Assembly (NCBI GenBank): GCA_031290295.1
Contig: JAITNT010000132.1
Span: 1-6,972, forward strand
Length of the DNA: 6,972 nucleotides
Direction: 5' to 3'
Source: Clostridiales bacterium
GTDB lineage: Bacteria > Bacillota > Clostridia > Christensenellales > DUVY01
Part shown: piece by piece, positions 1 through 6,758 of the stretch
Layout: the number at the start of each line of letters is the position of its first letter
How positions within the stretch are numbered: the first letter of the stretch is position 1
Made by a program: the position numbers and the translations under genes
The notes under the pieces: generated by a model
The model's input: the letters and a program-made list of their open reading frames with translations, nothing else
What the model was told of the DNA's origin: nothing
Databases searched by the model: none

Positions 1-711
1 GGAATCGCGGTTTTTACGGTTGTTTTGCATTGGTCGGTAGTTTGGGTAGAGCTTCTGCAAGGTTATACAAAGACGATTTGGGAGTATTCCTCGCAATTTT
101 TTATACTTTTCCCTTGCCACTTTACGATGTATTTGCTTTTGGCGGTCGCCATTATGGCATATAAGGGCAAGACCGACAGTAAAATATTTCGCTGGATAGC
201 TACCTCGGTCGCTTATTTCGGCGTGGTCGGCGCGGCAGTCGCACTCTTATCCGAAAGCCACGCCGTTTATAATTTTGAGGCTCTGAAGGATTACGGGAAT
301 ATTCGCTATATGCTTTCTCACGGAACCTTGCTGCTGGGGTGTCTTTGCGTATTTCTGGGCGGTTTTTTCAAAATCCGCGTTAACAATATTTTTCCGTTTA
401 TCGGCGTAGGAATTTGTGCGATTATAATCGGCTTAATCGATCAGGGAATCTTTTCCGCATTCGGTTTAACAACGAGCTTAACCGATAAAAATCCTATGTA
501 TATGTTCGGTCCTGCAAACGGGATAGGCATCTTTTCGATTTGGGTAATGCTAGGTATCGTAATTCCGGCGCTTCTGCTCTTTTTAATAATTTATGAGTTT
601 TTCGCCTACAAAAAAGAAGATCGTTGGTATAAGAATCTCCATCTTAACGAATACCTGCCCGTACCCCCCCCCCCCCCCCGACAACTGATATTTCTTAATC
701 GGGTATTATGA
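1..711 (+). CDS. YwaF/TMEM164-like integral membrane protein, 5' end outside window
   Basis: This is a polytopic inner-membrane protein of unknown function. The frame is open from the first base, with no stop upstream of the TTG at 25, so the true start lies before the window and 236 codons are visible. About six hydrophobic helices can be seen, at visible residues ~2-20, 31-52, 62-83, 101-123, 127-151 and 170-201. Family hints are the LFPCHF stretch near residue 40 (family form LPLHLC-like), a Y-x-x-S-H motif at the start of helix 4, and NPMYMFGP before the last helix (compare NYMYL..P). The visible length is already close to the usual size of the family (about 220-240 aa), so probably little is missing. 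After the last helix comes a charged cytosolic-type tail. The tail contains five CCC proline codons from a C16 run at 664-679 and ends ten residues later, so the true C-terminus is uncertain. The family assignment comes from topology and motifs only. Confidence 0.6.
   Translation, partial: GIAVFTVVLHWSVVWVELLQGYTKTIWEYSSQFFILFPCHFTMYLLLAVAIMAYKGKTDSKIFRWIATSVAYFGVVGAAVALLSESHAVYNFEALKDYGNIRYMLSHGTLLLGCLCVFLGGFFKIRVNNIFPFIGVGICAIIIGLIDQGIFSAFGLTTSLTDKNPMYMFGPANGIGIFSIWVMLGIVIPALLLFLIIYEFFAYKKEDRWYKNLHLNEYLPVPPPPPRQLIFLNRVL
664..679 (+). repeat. C16 homopolymer inside the 3' end of a coding region
   Basis: Sixteen uninterrupted C residues lie in frame near the end of the YwaF-like gene, coding for five prolines plus the first base of an Arg codon. 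As written, the frame continues for ten residues to TGA at 709-711. A 17-C version would read six different residues (PTTDIS) and then TAA. A 15-C version would read DN and then TGA. Such tracts can slip during replication (phase variation), but they are also a classic sequencing or assembly artefact, so the exact length cannot be trusted. Confidence 0.9.
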
Positions 712-763
712 GATTATTTCTACCGAATGTCGCGGAAAAAACTTCCGATCAAACGGTGTCGGA

Positions 764-779
764 GCTTGTTTCGACAAGC
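764..779 (+). other. Small hairpin with TTCG loop
   Basis: GCTTGT (764-769) and ACAAGC (774-779) are perfect reverse complements around a TTCG tetraloop, in the gap between the membrane-protein gene and the acyltransferase gene. No T-run follows, so it is not a standard intrinsic terminator. It could be an RNA structural element or chance. No convincing promoter was seen in this gap. Confidence 0.3.
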
Positions 780-814
780 GGTAGATTCGACAGAGGGGGT
801 TCCAACCGTACACA

Positions 815-1795
815 ATGCAAACAAACGATAACGACTCTAATGCTAAACCGCAACGCAACGCCGTAGTAGAGTTAGCGAGGTTTATCTTTGCGCTTTGGAT
901 TTTGGTTTATCACGGCTTTGTGCCGATTAACCTTAACGGCTATTTGAACAACGGATATTTAGGCGTTGAATTTTTCTTTATCCTCAGCGGCTGTTTATTT
1001 GTGCGTTCAGCTAAAAAACACACGGCGGCATACAAGGAAAGGCACGCAAACGATAGTATTTCAGGTAAGCCTAAAGCTTTATTAAAAGAAATCGCGATAA
1101 CTTATCCGACCTTTATTTGGCGCAAGGTAAAATCGATGTGCCCGATTCTTATCGTCGGACTGGCGTTCTCGACTTGGTATTCGTTTATTGCGGGCACGGG
1201 CGACATTTGGGGCTTTCTTTGGTTTATCCGCTCGCTGCTTATCGCGTATACGCTTTTTTTCATAATCTACCGTTTTGTCAAAGCTCAGCGGTTTTGGGGC
1301 GTATTCGCGTTCGCCGCTTTGATAGGCTATCACGTGCTGGATTTTTACGGGCTGCCCGGATTTGAGCTGCGAACGTTTTCTTGCGTCGCGCTCGGAATAT
1401 TTATCGCGCAGCTGCCGAAGCTAAGCGGCTTTGAAAAGACAAAGAGATTTGTTTTCCCGCTATTTTTAGTTGTCGCGGCAAGCGTGACGGCCTTGATGAC
1501 CGTTCAAAAAAGCAACCCCGATATCCTCAATTATTTGCTTATTTTAGATTTGGGATTGCTCGTTTATTTTGCCTTCCAAATCGAGTTAAAAATTCCGATA
1601 TTACCGCAAATTTTTATTTACTTAGGCAGCTTAAGCTGGGGAATGTACGCGTTTCAAAACGTCGTAAGGGTAATAAGGGATTTTCATTCGGAGGCAGGTA
1701 CGGCGTGGTTGTTTTTTGCAATAATTGCGATGTGCATAGCGTCAAGCCGAGAGCCGCTATTCAAACGGCAAAATAAAATCGCCGCGCCGTTATAA
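815..1795 (+). CDS. Acyltransferase-3 family membrane protein
   Basis: This 326-residue protein is a probable membrane O-acyltransferase of the acyltransferase-3 (OafA/NodX/WecH-like) family, which moves acyl groups onto carbohydrates of the cell surface or exported glycans. Visible hallmarks are the R-x10-H motif (R22, H33) at the first helix, the GVEFFFILSG motif (residues 50-59) and a late YLGSLSWGMY stretch (269-278) matching the family's LGxxSY-x-Y segment. About ten membrane helices are apparent, roughly at 18-35, 49-63, 108-125, 131-153, 158-175, 183-200, 211-230, 237-256, 263-283 and 293-309. The His often following that late motif is Gln281 here. ATG 815 is the only usable start, because an in-frame TAG lies at 782 with no start codon between. 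The purine-rich AGAGGGGG at 792-799 sits rather far upstream (15 bases), so initiation may be weak. The acceptor molecule cannot be told, and no glycan-biosynthesis genes are in view. Confidence 0.85.
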   Translation: MQTNDNDSNAKPQRNAVVELARFIFALWILVYHGFVPINLNGYLNNGYLGVEFFFILSGCLFVRSAKKHTAAYKERHANDSISGKPKALLKEIAITYPTFIWRKVKSMCPILIVGLAFSTWYSFIAGTGDIWGFLWFIRSLLIAYTLFFIIYRFVKAQRFWGVFAFAALIGYHVLDFYGLPGFELRTFSCVALGIFIAQLPKLSGFEKTKRFVFPLFLVVAASVTALMTVQKSNPDILNYLLILDLGLLVYFAFQIELKIPILPQIFIYLGSLSWGMYAFQNVVRVIRDFHSEAGTAWLFFAIIAMCIASSREPLFKRQNKIAAPL

Positions 1796-1834
1796 TACAG
1801 TGCAAACGCATGCCCCGGCATATCCCGCGGCATT

Positions 1835-1854
1835 CGCTAATAAACTATTAAGCG
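1835..1854 (+). terminator. Possible weak hairpin after the acyltransferase gene
   Basis: CGCTAATA (1835-1842) can pair with TATTAAGCG (1846-1854), giving an 8-bp stem with one bulged A and an AAC loop. GGGCTTCTT follows rather than a clean T-run. It is the best stem-loop in the 117-base gap, but it is A/T-rich and may not terminate transcription. Confidence 0.25.
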
Positions 1855-1912
1855 GGCTTCTTACACGGCGGGAACGTTAAGCGAGAGGCTAGACGGCGGT
1901 TGTAGGAGGCGT

Positions 1913-3388
1913 ATGAGGGCTTTTAAGAGATTTTTGGCGGTCATTGCCGCGGCGGTTTTGGCGCTTGGCGCGGTTGCTTGCAAGAGCGAGCTTGAAAAGC
2001 TCGCCTCAGGCTTGACCGATTACGTGATAACGGCGGAGTACGACGCGGCGGCGCACACGGTTAAAGCGCATCAAAGGGTCGATTATATTAATAATTACGA
2101 GGTTGAGCTAAACGAGCTTCGCTTCAATATGTACGGCAACGCTTACCGCCGCGACGCGAAATATAAGCCCGTCGAGGAGGACGCGCGTGAGGACGCGTAC
2201 CCGAACGGCGAGTCGTGGGGCGCAATGTCCGTGAGCGGCGTTAAGCTCGGCGGCGCGGTTCTCGGTTACAAGCTCGGCGGCGCGGACAAAACCGCCTTGA
2301 TAATAGCCCTGCCGTCGCCGCTTTATCCTACCGAGCGTATCGGCTTGGAATTTGATTTCACGCTCAAGCTTGCCGAGGTCAATCACCGGACGGGGTATTC
2401 GGACAAAACGGTTAATTTGGGGAACTGGGATCCTATAGCCGCGGTGTATGAAAACGGCGGCTTTGTTTGCGACCCTTATTACTCTAACGGCGACCCGTTT
2501 TATTCCGAACCCGCTAATTACGACGTAACGCTTACCGCGCCATCGGGCTATACCGCGGCGAGCAGCGGACAGTCCGTCGGCACCGATATAAGCGGTGGGA
2601 AAAAGACCGTCAAGCTTACCGCAAGGGTCGTCCGCGACTTCGCAATCGTTCTTTCTCCGAGCTTCAAGGTTATGAGCCGCGAGACCGCGGGCACGGCCGT
2701 AATTTATTACTATTACGACGATAACGACGCCGAGGCTTCGCTGCAAGCCGCAGTCGACGCCTTGACGACCTTTAACAAATTGTTCGGCAAATACCCGTAT
2801 TCTACTTACAGCATCGCGCAGACGACCTTTATACAGGGCGGAATGGAGTACCCCAACTTGGTTTTGATATCGGACCGATATGCGGGCGAGCAGTATTGCG
2901 AGATAATAATTCACGAAACGGCGCACCAGTGGTGGTACGGCGTCGTAGGCAATAACGAGGTCGCCCACGCGTGGATGGACGAGGGCTTGACTGCGTATTC
3001 CACCACGGTATTTTATGAGTTTAATCCTCAATACAATATTTCTAAGACCGACAGAATACTGAAAAGCATTCAGAATTACTATATTTATTCGGATATATAC
3101 AGCGCGGTTAAGGGGGAGCTTGACACGAGCATGAACCGCCCCGTTAACGGGTTTCTTTCGGCGTACGAGTACTTCTATATGGTTTATGTCAAGGGCGAGC
3201 TGATGCTGGACAGCCTGCGCGGAACGATAGGCGACAAGGCATTTTTTGACGGAATGCGAAAATATTATGCGGATAACAAATACAAGACCGTCCGTCCCGA
3301 GGACTTCATAGGCGCAATGGAGGCCGCGAGCGGCAAGGACATGGGCGGCATTTTTAAGGCGTGGCTGGAGGGGGATGTGATAAACTAA
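1913..3388 (+). CDS. M1-family zinc metallopeptidase, predicted lipoprotein
   Basis: This 491-residue gluzincin probably trims N-terminal residues from peptides on the outer face of the membrane. A lipoprotein signal is present: Arg2/Lys5/Arg6, a hydrophobic core at 7-22, then GAVA-Cys23, which would be lipidated. An N-terminal beta domain (~30-220) precedes the catalytic domain (~230-480). The catalytic set is complete: GGMEY at 309-313 (exopeptidase motif, GAMEN in classical members; Glu312 would bind the peptide amino end), HETAH at 334-338, and Glu357 exactly 18 residues on, giving zinc ligands His334, His338, Glu357 and general base Glu335. Tyr425 in VYVKG fits the transition-state tyrosine. 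It ends soon after the catalytic domain and lacks the long C-terminal helical domain of PepN/ERAP-type enzymes. TAGGAGG at 1903-1909 leaves only 3 bases to ATG 1913, which is unusually tight, but later starts would destroy the signal peptide. It appears to stand alone. Substrate preference is not readable. Confidence 0.88.
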   Translation: MRAFKRFLAVIAAAVLALGAVACKSELEKLASGLTDYVITAEYDAAAHTVKAHQRVDYINNYEVELNELRFNMYGNAYRRDAKYKPVEEDAREDAYPNGESWGAMSVSGVKLGGAVLGYKLGGADKTALIIALPSPLYPTERIGLEFDFTLKLAEVNHRTGYSDKTVNLGNWDPIAAVYENGGFVCDPYYSNGDPFYSEPANYDVTLTAPSGYTAASSGQSVGTDISGGKKTVKLTARVVRDFAIVLSPSFKVMSRETAGTAVIYYYYDDNDAEASLQAAVDALTTFNKLFGKYPYSTYSIAQTTFIQGGMEYPNLVLISDRYAGEQYCEIIIHETAHQWWYGVVGNNEVAHAWMDEGLTAYSTTVFYEFNPQYNISKTDRILKSIQNYYIYSDIYSAVKGELDTSMNRPVNGFLSAYEYFYMVYVKGELMLDSLRGTIGDKAFFDGMRKYYADNKYKTVRPEDFIGAMEAASGKDMGGIFKAWLEGDVIN

Positions 3389-3507
3389 CCCGTGTTGCGG
3401 CGACAATACAATTAAAACGGAGCGCGGCAAAACCGCGGTCGGTCGGTTAATAGGCAAAACGTTTGGCGTTTGGCGGCTCGTGTGTTAAAATTTAAGAGGT
3501 TGAAGGT

Positions 3508-4023
3508 ATGATAAATATTTTGAGAGAATTAAGCGAAAAATCGTTGTATAACGTTATAAGGCTTGCAAAAAGCGACGTCGATTCGGTATACGGGTTAATG
3601 GAATCTAACCCGCAATATTTTTCCTTTTTTTCCGAGCAGGAACCTGCTAGAAGCGGTATTCTTGAGGATATGGAACGGCTTCCGCCTGCCGCGAAGCCCG
3701 GTCAAAAAAATTATGTCGGCTTTTTTGACGGTCGTAAGCTTGTCGCGGTTATGGACTTTATCGAGCGGTATCCCGAAAAAAATTCCGTTTATATAGGGTT
3801 ATTCATGTTGGACGGCGCATATAAAAGGCGGGGTACAGGCACCGCCGTTTTGAACGCTTGTCTTGAGGTTTTCGGTATTGCCGGCTATACTAAGGCGAGC
3901 TTAGCTTACGTTTCAAGAAACGAAGAATGCGCCGGGTTTTGGAAAAAGAACGGCTTTATACCTACCGAGAATATCGAAACCGAGGAGTACGGGGCGGTAA
4001 CCAAATGTGAAAAGCGCCTGTAG
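3508..4023 (+). CDS. GNAT-family N-acetyltransferase
   Basis: This 171-residue protein has a GNAT fold and should be a cytosolic, acetyl-CoA-dependent acyltransferase acting on an amine of an unknown substrate. The acetyl-CoA pyrophosphate loop is YKRRGTGTA at 105-113 (pattern R/Q-x-x-G-x-G/A, with R108, G109 and G111), after a beta strand reading NSVYIGLFML. The last part, YVSRNEECAGFWKKNGF, matches the family's N-x-x-x-x-x-F-y-x-k-x-G-F segment in motif B. The start is fixed, because an in-frame TAA at 3493-3495 precedes ATG 3508 with no other start codon. AAGAGGT at 3494-3500 serves as the ribosome site. The gene sits alone between the M1 lipoprotein gene and the LacI promoter, so context does not suggest a substrate. 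Small-molecule or antibiotic modification is possible but unsupported. Confidence 0.8.
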   Translation: MINILRELSEKSLYNVIRLAKSDVDSVYGLMESNPQYFSFFSEQEPARSGILEDMERLPPAAKPGQKNYVGFFDGRKLVAVMDFIERYPEKNSVYIGLFMLDGAYKRRGTGTAVLNACLEVFGIAGYTKASLAYVSRNEECAGFWKKNGFIPTENIETEEYGAVTKCEKRL

Positions 4024-4069
4024 GGCGTGTCAAATGCATTTCATGTTATACCTTTTTTAGTTGAAAGTG

Positions 4070-4098
4070 TTGCAAAATTGTGTTTTTCGTGATATAAC
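4070..4098 (+). promoter_or_regulatory. Sigma-A-type promoter of the regulator/glucosidase operon
   Basis: A -35 box TTGCAA (4070-4075) is separated by 17 bases from a -10 box TATAAC (4093-4098), which is preceded by TGA (4090-4092), an extended -10 element. Transcription would begin near 4105, about 33 bases before the start codon at 4138. The box match, ideal spacing and position in a gap in front of a regulator gene support the call. Confidence 0.7.
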
Positions 4099-4099
4099 G

Positions 4100-4117
4100 A
4101 TTGTAATCGATTTCAAT
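4100..4117 (+). promoter_or_regulatory. LacI-family operator, probably for autoregulation
   Basis: ATTGTAATCGATTTCAAT is an 18-bp inverted repeat with only one mismatched pair (T4104 against T4113). Its core AATCGATT fits the AANCGNTT centre common to LacI-family operators. It begins two bases after the -10 box and covers the predicted transcription start, where a bound dimer would block initiation. The LacI-family gene starts 20 bases downstream. Inference: the regulator binds here and represses itself and the glucosidase gene. Confidence 0.7.
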
Positions 4118-4137
4118 ATCATAAAGCGGGGGTATTT

Positions 4138-5136
4138 ATGACGATACAGGATGTTGCAAAGCAGGCTAAGCTGTCCTCTGCGACTATTTCGCGCGTTTTG
4201 AATAACGACAGCTGCGTTTCCGCTAAGACGAGGGAACGGGTGGAAAGGACTATCAAAGAGCTGGGGTACGTGCCTAATCTTCTGGGGCGTAATCTGCGCC
4301 GGGAAAAAACCAACGTTTTTTATGTGTTGCTGCCGTCAATTGAAAATCCCTTTTATTCGGCAATAGTTCAGGGTATAGAGGAGGAAGCGCGCGAAACCGA
4401 TTACAGCGTTATGTTATGCGAAACGTACAACGACGACAAGAGGTTTATCAAATACGCCGCCGCCGTAAGAAATAAGCTGGCGGACGGCATAATTTTGGTA
4501 TCGCCGATGAGGAACGCCATACGGCACTTCAGGGATATTCCGCTAGTGATTTGCGGCGAAAGCGACGCTTCATACGATTGTATTCAGGTGGATATAGATA
4601 ATAAGCTTGCCGCGATAGACGCGGTTAATCACCTTTTGGGGCTGGGTAAAAAAAATATAGCGTTAATAAGCGGCAGTTATGCGTCCGGGTCTTTGCGCGA
4701 GGCGGGTTATAAGGCGGCGTTAGAAAGCGCCGGATTAGAACTAAAGGAGGAGCTTATTTGCAAGGACTGTTATCATTTCGAGCACGGATATAACGCGGCT
4801 ATGAAGCTTATGCGGTCGGGCGTTAAGGTCGACGGGATTTTTGCCACGGTCGATTTGACGGCGTTGGGCGCGATTCGCGCGCTGGGCGCGCTTAATATCA
4901 AAATACCCGAGGAGGTCGCCGTAATCGGGTTTGACGATTTGATGTATTCCCGCATGAATAATCCGTCGTTGAGCACAATCAAACAGCCTTGCGGCGGAAT
5001 GGGTCACGAGTCGTTCAGGCTGCTGTACGAACGGATTAACGGCGATTCGGGTAAAAACAATCTTGTGCTGCAGCACAAGGTGATAGCGCGCGAATCTACA
5101 ATCGGTTCCGGGTATAACGTAGAGGAGGGATTATGA
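4138..5136 (+). CDS. LacI-family transcriptional regulator
   Basis: This 332-residue, sugar-responsive DNA-binding regulator is probably a dimeric repressor. The N-terminal helix-turn-helix starts directly with TIQDVAKQA, and the recognition helix region reads LSSATISRVLN (12-22), where Ser14 and Ala15 occupy the specificity positions of LacI Tyr17 and Gln18. The hinge YVPNLLGRNL (44-53) keeps the leucine (Leu53, LacI Leu56) that wedges into the operator centre. Residues ~58-325 form the periplasmic-binding-protein-like effector domain, with an IENPFYSAIVQGIE start, VDIDNKLAA and VIGFDD. AGCGGGGG at 4125-4132 precedes ATG 4138 at a good distance. The last codons overlap the next gene by four bases (ATGA), implying translational coupling. 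Given its partner, the effector is probably an alpha-glucoside, a maltodextrin or a derived sugar; this is inference, since effector residues cannot be read reliably. It could act as an activator at other sites. Confidence 0.93.
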   Translation: MTIQDVAKQAKLSSATISRVLNNDSCVSAKTRERVERTIKELGYVPNLLGRNLRREKTNVFYVLLPSIENPFYSAIVQGIEEEARETDYSVMLCETYNDDKRFIKYAAAVRNKLADGIILVSPMRNAIRHFRDIPLVICGESDASYDCIQVDIDNKLAAIDAVNHLLGLGKKNIALISGSYASGSLREAGYKAALESAGLELKEELICKDCYHFEHGYNAAMKLMRSGVKVDGIFATVDLTALGAIRALGALNIKIPEEVAVIGFDDLMYSRMNNPSLSTIKQPCGGMGHESFRLLYERINGDSGKNNLVLQHKVIARESTIGSGYNVEEGL

Positions 5137-6704
5137 GTGCGAACGGCAGAAAGGAATGGCTGAAAAACACCGTGTTTTATGAGATTTATCCTACGAGCTT
5201 TTTTGACTCGGACGACGACGGCGTAGGGGATATTCGGGGGATTATACAAAAGCTCGATTACGTTAAGAGTCTCGGGTGTAACGGTATCTGGCTTAACCCG
5301 ATATTTTTGTCGGAGTTCCGCGACGGCGGTTACGACGTGGTCGATTACTATAAGGTTGACCCGAGGTTCGGCGACGGCGCGGATTTGGAGCGGTTGTTCG
5401 CTGAGGCGCACAAGCGCGGAATAAAGATTCTGCTCGATCTCGTAATGGGGCACACCTCCGATAAATGCAGGTGGTTCACGGAATCATCCAAAAGCGGGCG
5501 CAACGAATACTCCGATTACTACATATGGTCGGACAGCGTTTGGGATAATCCCGAGGGCTGCCGCATGATTAACGGAATGTCGGAGCGCGACGGAAATTAT
5601 ATGGTAAATTTCTTCGCGATGCAGCCCGCTTTGAATTTCGGATTTGTCAATCCGACGGTTCCGTGGCAAAAGCCTTATACCGATCCTTTTTTTGAAAAAA
5701 TGCGCGGTCTTGTAATAGACGTTATTGAGTTCTGGCTAGGTAAGGGCGCGGACGGCTTCCGCGTCGATATGGCGGGCGTCATGATTAAGAACGACACGAC
5801 GGGCGAGGCTAACGCCCGGCTTTGGAAGCAAATATTAGACAAGGTGCACGCACGCTATCCGAATGCGGTATTCGTGTCCGAATGGTCGCGGCCGGAAACA
5901 GCCGTCGGCAAGGGCGGTTACGACATGGATTTTTTGATTCACGTGCACGGCGAGGGCTACATAAGCCTGTTGCGCGCCGAAAGGGAGGTAAGACCCTTCG
6001 GACACGATTACTATGAGAGCTATTTCAGGCGGGGCGGCGGAACGCCCGAAAGCTTCTTCAAGGAATTTTTGACGGCGCACGCGGGATTGAACGGCAAGGG
6101 CTTCATCGCCATTCCTACGGGTAATCACGATTTAAGCCGTATCAGCGTCGGGAGGACGGACGAGGAAATCATTACGGCGTTCGCGTTTTTGTTCACGCTT
6201 CCGAGCGTGCCGTTCGTTTATTACGGCGACGAAATCGGTATGCGCTTTATTAACGGGCTGAACAAGGACGGAGGATATAACCGCACCGGATCGCGCACGC
6301 CTATGCAGTGGGACGGTTCGGCTAACAACGGCTTCTCCAACGCGCCCGCGGACAAGCTGTATCTGCCGACGGACGTCGGGTCGGAGTATACCGTCGAGCG
6401 GCAGGAGCGCGGCGGAAGTATCCTCAACTATACGCGCGAGCTTATCGCGCTGCGAAAGACGGAGCCCGCGCTTGCCGCGGATATCCCGATAACGCTTGTC
6501 GGCGAATATAGCGATAACCCGTTCGTTTACACGCGGTCGGACGGTCAAACGCGCATTACCGTCGCGGTTAACCCGAAGGGCGGCGGCGTATCCGCGGCCG
6601 CGGACGGTGGGTGCGAGGTCTTATCCGCGCTGAACGCCTCGTATGAGGGCGGACGCATACGGTTTTCCGGAGCAGGGTATATTATTCTTAGAAGCCGCGT
6701 TTGA
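5133..6704 (+). CDS. GH13 alpha-glucosidase-type enzyme, cytosolic
   Basis: This 523-residue glycoside hydrolase of family 13 should cleave or rearrange alpha-glucosidic bonds in imported sugars. It has no signal peptide. The (beta/alpha)8 barrel begins with VFYEIYPTSF and a calcium-type loop, D25-S-D-D-D-G-V-G-D33, typical of the oligo-1,6-glucosidase/trehalose-enzyme branch. Catalytic regions are intact: region I DLVMGHTS (D102, H107), region II GFRVDMA (R210, nucleophile D212), region III SEW (acid/base E250) and region IV NHD (331-333, D333). A modest B domain lies at ~112-170 and contains QPALNF where the group usually has QPDLNW. SRTPMQWD follows the barrel, and a beta-sandwich C domain takes up ~430-523. 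Region I carries Gly106 instead of the usual Asn. AGAGGAGG at 5121-5128 is the ribosome site, and the start overlaps the regulator's stop. Exact specificity (alpha-1,4, alpha-1,6, trehalose or isomerase activity) cannot be assigned. It is surely GH13 but not surely a hydrolase. Confidence 0.92.
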   Translation: MSANGRKEWLKNTVFYEIYPTSFFDSDDDGVGDIRGIIQKLDYVKSLGCNGIWLNPIFLSEFRDGGYDVVDYYKVDPRFGDGADLERLFAEAHKRGIKILLDLVMGHTSDKCRWFTESSKSGRNEYSDYYIWSDSVWDNPEGCRMINGMSERDGNYMVNFFAMQPALNFGFVNPTVPWQKPYTDPFFEKMRGLVIDVIEFWLGKGADGFRVDMAGVMIKNDTTGEANARLWKQILDKVHARYPNAVFVSEWSRPETAVGKGGYDMDFLIHVHGEGYISLLRAEREVRPFGHDYYESYFRRGGGTPESFFKEFLTAHAGLNGKGFIAIPTGNHDLSRISVGRTDEEIITAFAFLFTLPSVPFVYYGDEIGMRFINGLNKDGGYNRTGSRTPMQWDGSANNGFSNAPADKLYLPTDVGSEYTVERQERGGSILNYTRELIALRKTEPALAADIPITLVGEYSDNPFVYTRSDGQTRITVAVNPKGGGVSAAADGGCEVLSALNASYEGGRIRFSGAGYIILRSRV

Positions 6705-6736
6705 AAGCCGCCGGTTAGGGGACGGGTGCGGGCTTT
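6704..6736 (+). terminator. Candidate intrinsic terminator after the glucosidase gene
   Basis: AAAGCC (6704-6709) pairs with GGCTTT (6731-6736), and the stem can extend by G6710-C6729 and C6711-G6728 with G6730 bulged. The left arm begins at the last base of the stop codon, and the right arm runs into CTTTATA. The A-rich left edge and T-rich right edge suit an intrinsic terminator, but the T-run is short and the loop is long, so read-through is likely. Confidence 0.4.
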
Positions 6737-6758
6737 ATACTGCGTACGGTCAGAATCA

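Noticed and set aside
25..27. TTG at 25 as the real start of the first gene
   Set aside because: The frame is open to base 1, the upstream residues (GIAVFTVV) continue the first hydrophobic helix, and no ribosome site precedes the TTG.
1791..1796. TATAAT overlapping the acyltransferase stop codon as a promoter for the M1 gene
   Set aside because: No acceptable -35 box lies 16-19 bases upstream (the sequence there is GCAAAA), and it would sit about 120 bases before the start codon.
3423..3437. Hairpin CGCGG-CAAAA-CCGCG after the M1 gene as a terminator
   Set aside because: The stem is only 5 bp and the following bases (GTCGGTCGG) contain no T-run.
2108..3457. A long open frame of 449 codons on the minus strand
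   Set aside because: It is the antisense shadow of the M1 peptidase gene, whose protein has a complete catalytic motif set. The minus-strand translation has no recognisable domain and is rich in Arg/Val/Ala, as expected from a reversed GC-biased gene.
3463..3491. Possible promoter TTGGCG-17-TAAAAT before the GNAT gene
   Set aside because: The boxes fit only moderately, and transcription would start near 3498, inside or after the ribosome site at 3494-3500, leaving a leader of about 10 bases.
4014..4058. Possible terminator at the end of the GNAT gene (GCGCC/GGCGT stem, T-run at 4053-4058)
   Set aside because: The stem is 4-5 bp including a G-T pair, overlaps the stop codon, and lies about 25 bases from the T-run.
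5004..5453. Minus-strand open frame of 149 codons across the regulator/glucosidase junction
   Set aside because: It lies wholly opposite two well-supported overlapping genes, and I saw no domain in its translation.
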